A DNA stretch of 18,143 bases from Zancudomyces culisetae (Eukaryota > Kickxellomycota > Harpellomycetes > Harpellales > Legeriomycetaceae), in NCBI GenBank assembly GCA_001969505.1, contig LSSK01001752.1, positions 1 to 18,143 on the forward strand, in the 5' to 3' direction. Shown here in pieces: positions 8,836 to 18,131 of this stretch; position 1 is the stretch's first letter; the number at the start of each line of letters is the position of its first letter. A program made the translations under genes and the position numbers. The notes beneath the pieces were generated by a model. That model saw only the letters and a program-made list of their open reading frames with translations. It searched no databases and had not been told where the DNA came from.

Positions 8836-9208
8836 ATCTTTACTCCAACACTTTCTCCTTCTTCCTCGACCTTTTTTTATTTAATTGGTGAAAGTTTGGG
8901 CTCAAATTCTAAAAAATATTTGCTTGACATATAATTAACTGTTGTTTTTCTTAATATCAAAGTAATAAACACTGATAAATGCCTAAAAATGGAAATTTTG
9001 GCAAAAGGGTTACCAGCACAGAAAATTAAACTACCACTAGCGGGTAAGTATGCGGACGTTATGCGGTATACGGTTACTTTATTTACAATAAACGATTAAA
9101 ATGGTGGCACAGGACATGCTGGAATGTGTCCAAACATCTATTATTTGCAAAATTAATTCAGTACTTTTGCCATTCCTACTAGTACACAGAGCAGCAAAAA
9201 AAGCACCA
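8836..9208. other. Intergenic between convergent genes
   Basis: These are the 3' regions of the secreted-protein gene (+) and RRP17 (-). A short + strand open frame (ATG at 8989, 36 codons) ends in a consensus donor near 9045 but has no recognisable continuation. It is discussed under findings. Nothing else stands out. Confidence 0.5.
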
Positions 9209-10143
9209 TTATTTCTTCTTGGATTTTTTCGAAGTTTTAGAGGCAGAAGCCGTATTTCCAGAGTGGGATTCACTATCAAATTTACCAACCTATATTGTAG
9301 CCATAATAGAATTAGTTTTGTTGCTAGAATTCAATAGTGATATCTATTTAAAATGAAAAAACGTCTTACACTTGATTTTGCTTCTCTTAGCTGTTTTTTC
9401 AAAAATGCTTGAGGTGTGATCAATTTTTCAAGTTTAGATTTTTTCCTAGAAGGTTCTACTGTTTTTGTATTACCACTTTTTTTGTCTTCGTTTTCGTTCT
9501 GATAACTAAAATCGTCATATAGCAAAGGATTGTCCAAGTCGAGGTTTTCTATTACAGTAACGGTGGTTTTGGAATTCTCAGATTCCAAAACTCTAATCTT
9601 TCTTTTAGGCTCGTCGTTTTCTGAATCTACAGGCTCCGATTCTGATTCTGATCCCGACTCTGACTCTGCACCATCCTCCCTTAGATTTGATTGATTCTCG
9701 AGCAATGCCTGCTGGAATTGCCGCTTCCTCTCTTCTCTTTTCTATTTTAATTTTATGATTCATATAAGCACTCTACCAATTTCAGGGTAAACTGAGATAG
9801 GTATATCAATACAAACACGTACCTGTTTTCTAAACTCTTGAATTTCCTTTTTTTCTCGAAGTTTTGCCGACTGGATCTTAGTTTCTTTCTTTGCCAACTT
9901 GCGTTTTCTAAAACCGGTCAGGTACTCTCTATTGTGCAAAATTTTACATTTAATACTGAATACAAATATACCTTTTTTGGAACTCTTATACAGAACTAAA
10001 AACGATAATAATAATAATAATGGCAACGAGACTTACGTTCTTGAAGCGGGATCGAACTCGATACTTTCAATTTGATCTTTTTTTGCCTTTCGCTTTTTGG
10101 TATATACCTGCTGGCCCCGAGATAGTAAACCGATATTGTCCAT
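9209..10143 (-). CDS. RRP17: Nol12/Rrp17-family nucleolar ribosome biogenesis protein
   Basis: Four exons on the - strand: 10143-10037, 9928-9823, 9741-9370 and 9289-9209. Donors are GTAAGT, GTACGT and GTAAGA, phases agree at each join, and the product is 221 residues (yeast Rrp17 235, human NOL12 213). The diagnostic family segment spans exons 1-2: IEFDPASRTEYLTGFRKRKL near 28-47, followed by a Lys/Arg/Glu coiled stretch to about 80. Then come an acidic Ser/Glu tract (about 90-115) and basic segments, ending in SKKSKKK, likely nuclear/nucleolar signals. In yeast Rrp17 is a nucleolar 5'-3' exonuclease acting in 5.8S/25S rRNA maturation; human NOL12 binds rRNA and DNA. Exon 4 is small (26 codons), but acceptor and phase fit exactly. 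It lies tail-to-head after CDK8 with 337 bases between. Confidence 0.93.
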
Positions 10144-10480
10144 TGTGTTTAATGTATAGTATCTCAATTTCTAAATTCAAAAGTTAAAACTAATTGCAGA
10201 GGTGTTTGGATTTTTTGGTTTGTAAAACAAAAAAATTTTACCAGGGTTTATTGAACCAAAAATTTGTGTAAAAAGATCACGAATCATTTACCACAAGATC
10301 AAAGAAATAGAAGAAAAAAAGAAGAAATCGCAATATCAAGGTGCAAAATCGGTGTATATAGACATTAATAGCTGGATGAGACAAATGTTAAGACCATGAT
10401 ACCTACAAGAACATCATTTGTTTAAAAAACAAAAATAAAAGATTGAGAAAGACAAAAAATTTTGATGGTAATAAACATTT
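10144..10480 (-). promoter_or_regulatory. Intergenic between CDK8 and RRP17
   Basis: These 337 A/T-rich bases must contain the CDK8 3' end and the RRP17 promoter, both on the - strand. I see no TATA box of good form and no further gene. Confidence 0.35.
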
Positions 10481-12439
10481 TTATAGTTTTTCTTCTTTTG
10501 AAAGCGGTCGTTTAGGGTAGGAAAGGCACAGAGCAGAAAGTGGTCTATTGGTTATTTAACGATTAAGTTTAAAAAGAAAGTACGGGTAGTATATTATGCA
10601 ATAATGACTGTACTAAAAACAAAAATTACCTTAAAACAGGGACAGGATCTTCCTTAAAATACGGATGTTGCAACGCCTCACCCGTGGTTATTCGCTTTTT
10701 TGGATCAAATTCAAGCATTTTTGCCAAAAGACTAAAACAAGTATCTGATTTCTGACCCGAATTCTGGAACCAAGTCCGAAAGTTGACGGGAAATGTCCTT
10801 AACCTTTTCAGATTTGGATACTCAGGCATGTACTCAAGATCGGGCCATTGTCCGACTTTGATAGTTACACCATAAAAATTGGGGTTAAAAAACCGAGATG
10901 AAGCAATACTGTTAGTTTAAATTAAAATAAAGAGAATCGTACTCTTAATGTACACATTAATAACTTTGTAGAGATATATGATAGGTGGGAAAAAAACCTT
11001 ACCAGTTGGTGAACCCAAGATCTCGCAAATCTTTACCATTTGCGATTTCTGAAATGGAATCTGTTTTTTAGGCTCAACCTTCACCTCCTCACCTTTAAAC
11101 ATTGGCCTGAGCGATAGCATTTCTCCAAAAATACATCCGATAGCCCACACATCTATTTATTGTTGTTATTTTTTGACTTGTAGCAGAAACACAATAACAT
11201 CCAAGACATATAGCTCAGAGTAGGTCAGGCATCAATATGTTTACCTATAGCTTCAGTATAATGTCGGGATCCCAGTATTAGCTCTGGTGATCGATACCAA
11301 ACGGTCACAACTATCTTGTCGCTAGAATAAAAGGATTGAAAATTTTTATGATATAGCCTTGCCAGACCAAGATCGCCTAGCAAATATTTATGTAATGCTT
11401 TCAATATACAAATAAATTAAATACAAGAAGCTGCTAATAAAACATAAAATGTCTTCACCCCTCTCTCTCGTTTTCAAAAAAATGGGGTATCAGAAATAAT
11501 GAAGAAAAATACGTACCAACTTTCAAAACTCCATCTGCATCAATGAGTAGATTTGCAGGCTTTAAATCCCTGTGTAGAACATTGTTAGCATGCAGGAAAT
11601 CCACTCCCTCAAGTAGGTGATATAGTAAGGATTTAATCAACAGTTCAGGAATCGGCTTTCTCGCTTGGTTGTAGAATTGTAGAATTGTCTAGAAATGGTA
11701 TATTTACACTTTAGCTTTGTTTAAAACCACTATACATTGATTAAATAATAGTTTTGTTACCAATAAATCGTACTCGGCATAACTCATAACCATATGCATC
11801 AAATTATCCTCTAGCATCACCTCTAGTAGATCCACAAGATGGGTATGCTTGAATTCTCTACAAATCTATTGTATTAATCGCTTGTTATTTTTCTGGTATT
11901 GTCAGCATCACACATTAACTAGAAAACACATTTATAATAAAGCATCGTGAACAAATTCCTGTCCTAAACTTTTACTGAGCTGTTAGGACCTGCATAGTAG
12001 GAAAAGTTCGTTTGTTGTGATATGTTAAAAGTGTCATAAAATCCAACTTACCGCTATTTCTCTACAAGCAGACTGGGATATACCGGTTGCTAATTGCTTT
12101 GTTCCCTCGTGTTCGGGCTTGAACTGTTTTATTGCCAGTTCTTCATCGATGTTCCTATATGTTTATGATGGATTTATACTCATTTTAGCTCTCAAAATAT
12201 AAAAGGCTATGATATAGCTAAAAATCTATGTTTTCTGAGGCTTAAGGCTCCCAATCAACGCACATTGAATAGGGCTTGAAGCCTCGGTACAATCAAATCT
12301 CGTTTTATGGCTATTACCCTTTTCTTCGTTTTACTTTATATACTTTTCCATAAGTTCCTGAACTGATAAATCCCAGAATTTCGTATTTTTCCCTCACTTT
12401 GGGCCTGAATTTATTTCGTTTTAATCGGTAAGCCTCCAT
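10481..12439 (-). CDS. SSN3: Cyclin-dependent kinase 8 (Ssn3/Srb10), Mediator kinase module
   Basis: Eight exons on the - strand: 12439-12318, 12154-12052, 11865-11761, 11688-11517, 11376-11245, 11152-11003, 10855-10630 and 10544-10481. All phases agree and the product is 357 residues. Kinase landmarks are a Gly loop [12 protein letters not shown] (23-34), catalytic Lys50 in AIKQFK, the Cdk8-type helix SACREIA (69-75), HRDLKPAN (149-156), DLG (169-171) and TVWYRSPE (192-199). FKGEE with PFQKSQ (about 230-250) and a short tail with YPKR are hallmarks of Cdk8 rather than Cdk1 or Cdk7. The family pairs with cyclin C in the Mediator kinase module and phosphorylates the Pol II CTD and transcription factors. 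The protein is little more than the kinase fold. The intron 10856-11002 ends in an unusual AAAG; that junction is forced by phase and by the fit of [11 protein letters not shown]. Confidence 0.95.
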
Positions 12440-12629
12440 GCTCTTACAATTTTCGCTGTGGTTTAAAATGTACTAAAGGGGCAATACAAGAAACAAATAC
12501 AAATAATACAATACCAAGATGCTGAAGTTTCCAGCACACCCATCCAAAAACACGTTTGAATCGCTTTTTTTTCTCCAGCTTTGTTGGGTGTGTTTACATT
12601 TTTTAAGCACGAAATATAGAAACTAAAAA

Positions 12630-12866
12630 TTAAAAAAGGTAAATATTGAGTTTTGTGCACTCGGCGTATTTTGACGAATGAAATCGCGTACTTTCTTTTG
12701 CTGAAATGTATAGACGAATCGTAAACCTTGGTTTATGAACCATCAGGTTTGAATAAACCCTTCGTCTACGTAAATCCTCGCCACTATTAAGAACAAAAAG
12801 TGCCTTCAGATACGGCTCCGTTTCATGAAATACATGCACTGTTGTAGAAAGTAAAGATACTGTTGC
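12630..12866 (-). pseudogene. Unassigned exon-like open segment
   Basis: From an ATATAG acceptor (12867-12868) the - strand is open for 78 codons to a stop at 12630. The translation has good amino-acid balance (FHETEPYLKALFVLN, then RVYSNLMVHKPRFTIRL) and is unlike the Phe/Lys/Ile products of nearby random frames. I do not recognise the family. No upstream exon with a start codon could be joined with confidence. It could be a terminal exon of an undetected gene, a relic, or chance. Confidence 0.25.
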
Positions 12867-13159
12867 CTATATTATTGTGAAGAGATATCTCTTCTTGGCA
12901 CAATTCGATATCACATTCCCTAAAGTCGTAGGAAGGGTGACAACAGTAAAGGCTCTGGTGGTACTGTGAAAGGATGCTACAAGTATCACATGTTCATGTT
13001 CTACCACAGTTTATCTTTTTTTGTCTTACTATGGACCAAGTCAATTACCAATATTCAGCTAAATTTATGGGTTTGCATACAACCCATGCTTTGCACAGTA
13101 ATTAAATTGGAAAACTTGTGGACCATTTATGTAAATTCAACCTATACTACCTATACTAG

Positions 13160-13331
13160 AAACTTTTTCAGACATGTGACAGAGGCTGAAAGTGGTAGTG
13201 TGGATGCAATAACTTCAATACTCACACACACCCTTGCTCACCAACTAGGCCATACAATGCTTTTAATTGTTCAAAGTCAAAAAATAATGGTAAGATATGT
13301 GGTGCATATAGTTAATTTTTATCAACAATAA
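13160..13331 (+). pseudogene. Possible relic of a reprolysin-like zinc protease
   Basis: The + frame contains THTLAHQLGHTM (13224-13259), which resembles the reprolysin (ADAM) site TMAHELGHxLGM with the catalytic Glu replaced by Gln (GAA to CAA would do it). Further on, QKIM recalls the family's CIM turn. The frame continues to 13331 without other landmarks; no signal peptide, propeptide or disintegrin cysteines are visible. If related at all, it is a decayed, inactive fragment. Chance similarity is quite possible. Confidence 0.2.
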
Positions 13332-13504
13332 ACAAAAGTAAATACATCCCTTCCTAGATAAACACATTTCTATTTAATGCGGAGGTATAGAGCTCACTCG
13401 CTTTAAAGAGATAAGGACTTGATGATGTCAATGTTGGTATTGACGCTCAATATGAGTACATATCACAACTGGTCAAGAAATTCGCGCCAATTAAGAGGGC
13501 TACA

Positions 13505-13860
13505 TCAAATATACATTTTACGTAATACGTAGTTTTTGAATAATTTATTGGATAAAGCTGTGTCAGTTTTTGATGCATTTACTATTCTGCACTTAATACG
13601 TTCAAGTATATCCACTTGAACTGTACTATTATGGTAATTGGTGGTGCGAGCATACCAAATAGTATGGGATAGTTTTGGATGTGCTGTACTCACATGTAGT
13701 TAGCTTTTTTTTTTTGAAAAAATTGCAAATACAGACAAGTACAGCAAAATATCTAGCAATTCGGCTTACAGCAGCCTGTGTGGGCGAAAGCAGCCACACT
13801 GTCTCGCCTGTGGCGTTGATATTCCATCCAAATACGTACCACTTCAAGATATATATCTTC
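13505..13860 (-). pseudogene. Two-exon-like fragment of unknown protein
   Basis: On the - strand a segment open from a TATTATAG acceptor (13860-13770) ends at donor GTAAGC. After 86 nt with a CTAAC branch and a TACAG acceptor, a second segment (13683-13505) stays in phase to a stop. The join gives 89 codons including EDIYLEVVRIWMEYQRHRRD and IWYARTTNYHNSTVQVDILE. A further protein-like stretch lies upstream (13957-13860) but cannot be joined in phase. The family is not recognised. It may be a relic or an undetected gene. Confidence 0.22.
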
Positions 13861-14216
13861 CTATAATAGTTTTAACTATATTTAATGTACCCTGTTTTAT
13901 CCTCTGAATTTCTCTTATCACTTGGGACAGTTTGTACCAATGCTTATCATGTTGGGTGCAAATTCATCTAGATTTTAGCTTTTTCATCAAAAATTCAACG
14001 CTCATTTTCACCAACTTAATCTATGGAGTATATTGTTTATTCAAATTTGTAAGGTGGATTTGAAAGTGGTGAGAGAGCTGGCTAATCGATTTACATAAAA
14101 TAAATTACCAGAAAAGTGACCAATGAATAATGCTAGTCACTGATAAAGTGAATACTCTATACCCTTGGTTTTTTCATATTCACCTAGACAACAATTATGC
14201 ATCTATTGTTATTTGC

Positions 14217-14233
14217 AAAAAAAAAAAAAAAAA
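14217..14233 (+). repeat. A17 homopolymer upstream of the PRELI gene
   Basis: Seventeen A residues are followed within a few bases by a run of T. Poly(dA:dT) tracts of this kind exclude nucleosomes in fungal promoters; this one lies 180-196 bases before the start codon at 14413. Confidence 0.7.
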
Positions 14234-14412
14234 TTTTATTCTTTTTTTTTTCTCCAATAAAAGCAACAAAATTATAATATAGGTAGACTCGTACAATCTT
14301 TTCTTTCTTATACTCTTAAGAAAAAAACACTTCATACTGGGAACGGATAAGAGCATTCATTCCTCGACATTTACATCCTCGCTCGTATCGTAAAACTTTT
14401 AAATATAAAAAA

Positions 14413-15145
14413 ATGAGATTTTTCAACGCAACACATTTATTCAGGTATGTACAGGCTTATGTATTATGCTATTTAATGTTTTTTTAAACACAGAAACTCG
14501 AAATCTAAATCAACGTTGTTATTTGTACTTGTAGCTCCAACTGGGATGCGGTAACCATGGCGTTTTGGAGAAAATACCCCAATGAAAAGACCCCACATGT
14601 GAAGCATGTGGAGATACTGAGTAGAGAAGTGGATCCAGAAACGGGGATTTTGCGGACGGAGCGGCTGATAATGGTCTCACAAAATGTGCCCACACTCATT
14701 TTGAGGATTATGAAGTCGGAAGGGTGGTCATATGTGTTGGAATACAGTGAAGTTGATCCAAAAGAAAATAAAATGAATATTAAGAGTGTCAACTTGACAC
14801 ATGCCAATATTCTAAAGGTAGTTGAGGAGATCAATTACCAACCGCTTGCCACAGACAATACACAGTAAGTGCTCTTTTTCACTAAAATGTAACCCTATTT
14901 TTCTTTTAGTGAATTCTGGAAATACTTGGAACTTTGGCATCAATAATAACATTAAAACTTTTAGAACGGAGTTTATCCAGGCTGCTTCTCTGAGTGCCGA
15001 CGGGTTGGTTTCTAGATTTTCAACAATGCTTGAGGATTATAGCCTAAAGACGTTTAAGGATAATGCCTTGGTAGGAAGGCTGGGATTTGAACAAGTTCTA
15101 CAGGTCATTCAGCAAGAACTAACCGATAAAAAACTGTCTCTGTAA
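14413..15145 (+). CDS. UPS1: PRELI/MSF1-domain protein, Ups1-like mitochondrial lipid transfer
   Basis: Three exons: 14413-14444, 14535-14864 and 14965-15145. Both introns are phase 2 and the product is 180 residues. The whole protein is one PRELI/MSF1 domain. Near the start is SSNWDAVTMAFWRKYPN (11-27), then HVEILSREVD, ILRTERLI and YVLEYSEVDP, and near the end a short GRLGFEQVL segment. Human PRELID1 and yeast Ups1 share these blocks (FWxRYPN, LxRxxD, RTxRL, VDPxNxxM), whereas Ups2-type proteins differ in the YPN region, so an Ups1-like role is favoured. The family moves phosphatidic acid across the mitochondrial intermembrane space with Mdm35 for cardiolipin synthesis. Intron 2 contains a second acceptor (14908-14909) that would cause early termination. 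Confidence 0.9.
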
Positions 15146-15960
15146 CAAAGCCTCCTTCTTTTTCTCTGAAGATGAAGACTACATAGAACTCGGTGACGTA
15201 GTAACCCCGTGATGAGGAGCGTTACCCTATGTGAGCAGAATAACTGTTTCTTAGTAGAGTGACTTCCTAGTATATTTAAAAGCGAACCATATCAATCTTC
15301 ACCTATCTTTTTAACTACCACCACCATTTGCTTTTCCTTGGCTGTACTGTCAAGGCTGTATATTTTTTTTTTTTGATAAAGCATCTTTTTCGTTTTTATC
15401 ATTTCCGGAGATGGTAAACATTCAATAAAACATATCAAATATCTAGAAAAATCACGTCTTCTCCACCACAGTCTCAACCAGAGAAATATCTGTAGTCGCT
15501 GCTGTTTTTTCTTTTTTTTCTAGTTTGGTGGTCCACAGGATGGCGCACTATTCCAAGGAATAAATTGTATCGGAAATTGAACAACGTAATTATCAACTTA
15601 AATATCTGTACTTCATATAATTTTGCTAATACCAAAGGATGTAAAAAGGCTATACTGTTTTGTGACCAAGCCCTCGTATACGACATATGAAGCTTCAAGT
15701 GTATTTTATACTTCACTGGTTCGCACTATAAACATAAAATACTACTTTCCTGTGTATACAACGGCGTAGTTTGGTTTGGCTACCTGTTCAGCTCGGTTTA
15801 ATTAATGTATTATTCATTTAGAAAAAAGTGGGAGGGGGGGTTAACTATTTAACAATGAATAAAATTAAAGTAGAAGCACATATTTTAAATGTAGAATAGG
15901 TAAGTTACAGTTATACATTAATGAAATGAAATGAAAAAAAAAATCTAGGCGTGGATAACA
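15146..15960. other. Intergenic between convergent PRELI and unknown genes
   Basis: No gene is supported here. The first 65 bases stay open in another frame and encode an acidic peptide (see findings). A G-rich run (15829-15840) and T runs near 15361-15375 are the only other features. The - strand frames at 15292-15477 and 15474-15716 have no recognisable domain. Confidence 0.4.
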
Positions 15961-16654
15961 TCAGATAACTGAAGCCATAACTGTCATGCGTTCTCTAACC
16001 TTCAAATATCTGGCAATTTCCTGTGAATTCCGAGCCTCTAATTGATACAACCTGCTTGTTGTTCTCTCTTGGGACCGAGTACAATATACCTTGTTGAGTG
16101 TTTCCGAGCTAGAAACTGACAGTAAATCACTGTTATCATATGTATCCGCATCAGAGTCTGTATCAGTGTCGATATAGACATCAGAATCAGACTCTAAATA
16201 CATACCATTTGGTTCAAATGTGTTTCTTGCCGACAAACTTGTGCTTCTTCTTGTATATATTGCACCATCACTCGCTACAACTCTTAAATCCAAAGTATTT
16301 GGGTTAGTTACATCACTATTTCTTCTTCCTTTATTTGAGCCCAGCGCAAGGAAATAGCTGCTGTGAAAAACCCTTGGTGTCAGCGATGCAACACACTTGC
16401 GTATTCCTATTTTCAGCTTCTTTCCATACGATTTAAGAAGCACAAATTTACTAGTCTTTGGTTTTGGTTGTATTAACAATCGACTATTATTTTTTCCTGT
16501 TGTACCTATAGACATATATGTAATGGTATATTTGCTAGCATTTAATTAGTTCTGATAGTTGATAAGGCTGTGTTAATAAAATTATAGGCAAGATATTTTT
16601 ACCTTTAGCATTTAACACTGATCTATTAAATAGTCTTTTGTAGTATTTGATCAT
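15961..16654 (-). CDS. Unknown two-exon protein with basic N-terminus and acidic Ser/Asp tract
   Basis: Exons on the - strand are 16654-16603 and 16505-15961. Donor AAAG|GTAAAA and acceptor CTATAG agree in phase 1 across a 97 nt intron, giving 198 residues. Exon 2 alone is open from an internal ATG at 16515 (184 residues), but splicing uses the better start and a typical intron length. I do not recognise the family. The first 18 residues (MIKYYKRLFNRSVLNAKG) are basic and amphipathic, like a mitochondrial presequence. Residues about 25-80 are Lys/Arg-rich, 122-144 form an acidic Asp/Ser tract with likely CK2 sites, and the last 45 are charged and probably helical (SQEIARYLKVRERM). Cysteines are few and there is no membrane segment. 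It converges on the PRELI gene. Confidence 0.6.
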
Positions 16655-16729
16655 TGTATAACTTGGTTTAGCTTCGGTTAAACAAGCAGTGTGACGAACT
16701 CGTGATAGGATTGTGGTATAGTGCGGTTG

Positions 16730-16735
16730 TATATA
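16730..16735 (-). promoter_or_regulatory. Possible TATA box of the unknown gene
   Basis: A TATATA lies about 76 bases upstream of the start at 16654 on the - strand, in a region otherwise less A/T-rich than its surroundings. Distance and orientation are compatible with a core promoter, but such sequences are frequent here. Confidence 0.3.
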
Positions 16736-17220
16736 TGGTCGCGTTAATAATCTCGAAACACTCTTGTCATAGTATACGGTAAATCAAACTGATTTTTTGC
16801 TTGTATATACTCGATATATAAAGAAAGAGTAAATAATACCAAATCGAATCGAATATCTGAACTCGAATATATAATTGCAGCCCTTGTCGTTTTATATAAA
16901 CCGCTTTTTCAGATGGCTTAGTGCTTATTTGGATTATTAAATCTATATTTATATAAACGCGGGTGTGAGTACGAACATGGGTATATGTATAGGCTATACG
17001 TTTAAGAGAAAAAGAAATGGGGAACAAGAAAAAAAAGGGGGGACATAATAACAGATTGTTATGTGTATTTATGCGTTTTTCAATATATTTTATTTTATTA
17101 TTCTTTTGAATAAGAAACTGAGGAGAAAGGGTAAAAGATGCGTGATGCGGAATGGTCATATTATCTATCTTTTTTTTCTGAAAGTGGGTACTCATTAAAG
17201 CCTTGTGTACAACTATGAAT

Positions 17221-17244
17221 AATAATAATAATATTATTATTATT
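17221..17244. repeat. Perfect 24-base palindrome of AAT/ATT units
   Basis: Four AAT units run directly into four ATT units, forming a perfect palindrome with no spacer. It could extrude as a cruciform and is a likely microsatellite. Confidence 0.9.
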
Positions 17245-17562
17245 GTAATTGTTGTTATCATTTCATTTATCAACTATAATCAGGGCATAAACCTTTAAAT
17301 TTCCAATCCCATTATAATCACTCTAAATAATACCTTTTGATGTGATGTGAATTTGTCAAGTAAACTGACAATGAGAATTTTCATTGACCCGGAAATGTAT
17401 GCACACATGAGTATGATATACCAAATAATGGAAACAATGCATTACAGATTGTGTGAATAACAGAATGGTGAATAGCCAGTGCTTTGAAGTCAGAAGGAAA
17501 CCCCGTAAAGTTATATAAACGAGTCATGCTGTCAAGTGTGAAAGCATATATTAATAATAATA

Positions 17563-17598
17563 TTGAAAAGAACCTTGAAAAGAACTTGAAAAGAACCC
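17563..17598 (+). repeat. Three tandem copies of a 11-13 base unit
   Basis: The unit ttgaaaagaacc occurs three times in a row with small length differences (12, 11 and 13 bases). It lies in non-coding DNA and looks like a minisatellite seed. Confidence 0.85.
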
Positions 17599-18131
17599 TA
17601 AACAACCATGCTGAAGTGTTAGCTGGTAACAGAGTTTGTTTCTAGGGTAAATAGTACAATATCTCCTATAGAATAGTATATTCAACACACACAGTTTCCA
17701 GTTTTTCATACTCAAGGAACTTGCACCTACGTGCCTCTCCACTTCTTTATCTTACAATTATACGTTCACCGAAAGTTGTGTCGATATTGGAATCTACTTG
17801 AAATTAGACTTTAAATAATTTGATCAAATAGCTCCGTAGTAAATAACAAATAGATATATATCAAAAAATAGGTTGACAATCATTTATAAAGCCTTGTGAA
17901 TGTAAATTGTGCCACAATCAAATTAAGTGACACTACTTTCAACAACTTTGACCTGTGGGAATTCGTACGATACAAAAAACTACAGGTGGTATGATATGCA
18001 AAGTTTCTGGTTACTGAAATACACATAAGTATATGTGATGAAACCTGGGAAGAAAAAATACCTCATTCATGGGTGGATATTGTAATTTCCGTAGTTTGGA
18101 TATAAATGTCATTTTTATCATCCTCCTCCTT

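Larger units (their letters stand above)
12440..14412. other. Gene-poor stretch with scattered protein-like fragments
   Basis: No intact gene is supported between CDK8 (-) and the PRELI gene (+). The stretch should contain both promoters, since the genes diverge. Several segments on both strands look more protein-like than chance A/T-rich DNA: 12630-12866 (-), about 13160-13331 (+), 13424-13520 (+), 13505-13860 (-) and 13870-13960 (-). They are broken by stops or lack a joinable start. This could be a zone of decayed genes or mobile DNA. I recognise no transposase, reverse transcriptase or terminal repeat. Confidence 0.45.

Noticed and set aside
12463-12660. 65-codon - strand frame upstream of CDK8
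   Set aside because: It has only a GTG start and a Cys/Ile/Phe-rich composition from A/T DNA. The CDK8 start at 12439 is complete without it.
13629-13847. 72-codon - strand frame (KWYVFGWNI start)
   Set aside because: It overlaps the alternative frame that can be spliced in phase to the segment at 13505-13683, and it runs into an A/T tract. Neither frame is proven, but the spliced one is more consistent.
14217-14233. A17 run as the tail of a retroposed gene copy
   Set aside because: No intron-less copy of a recognisable gene precedes it and no target-site duplication is visible. A promoter poly(dA:dT) tract explains it more simply.
16767-17273. 168-codon - strand frame
   Set aside because: Its start lies in AAT/ATT microsatellite DNA and the rest is A/T-run translation with no recognisable feature.
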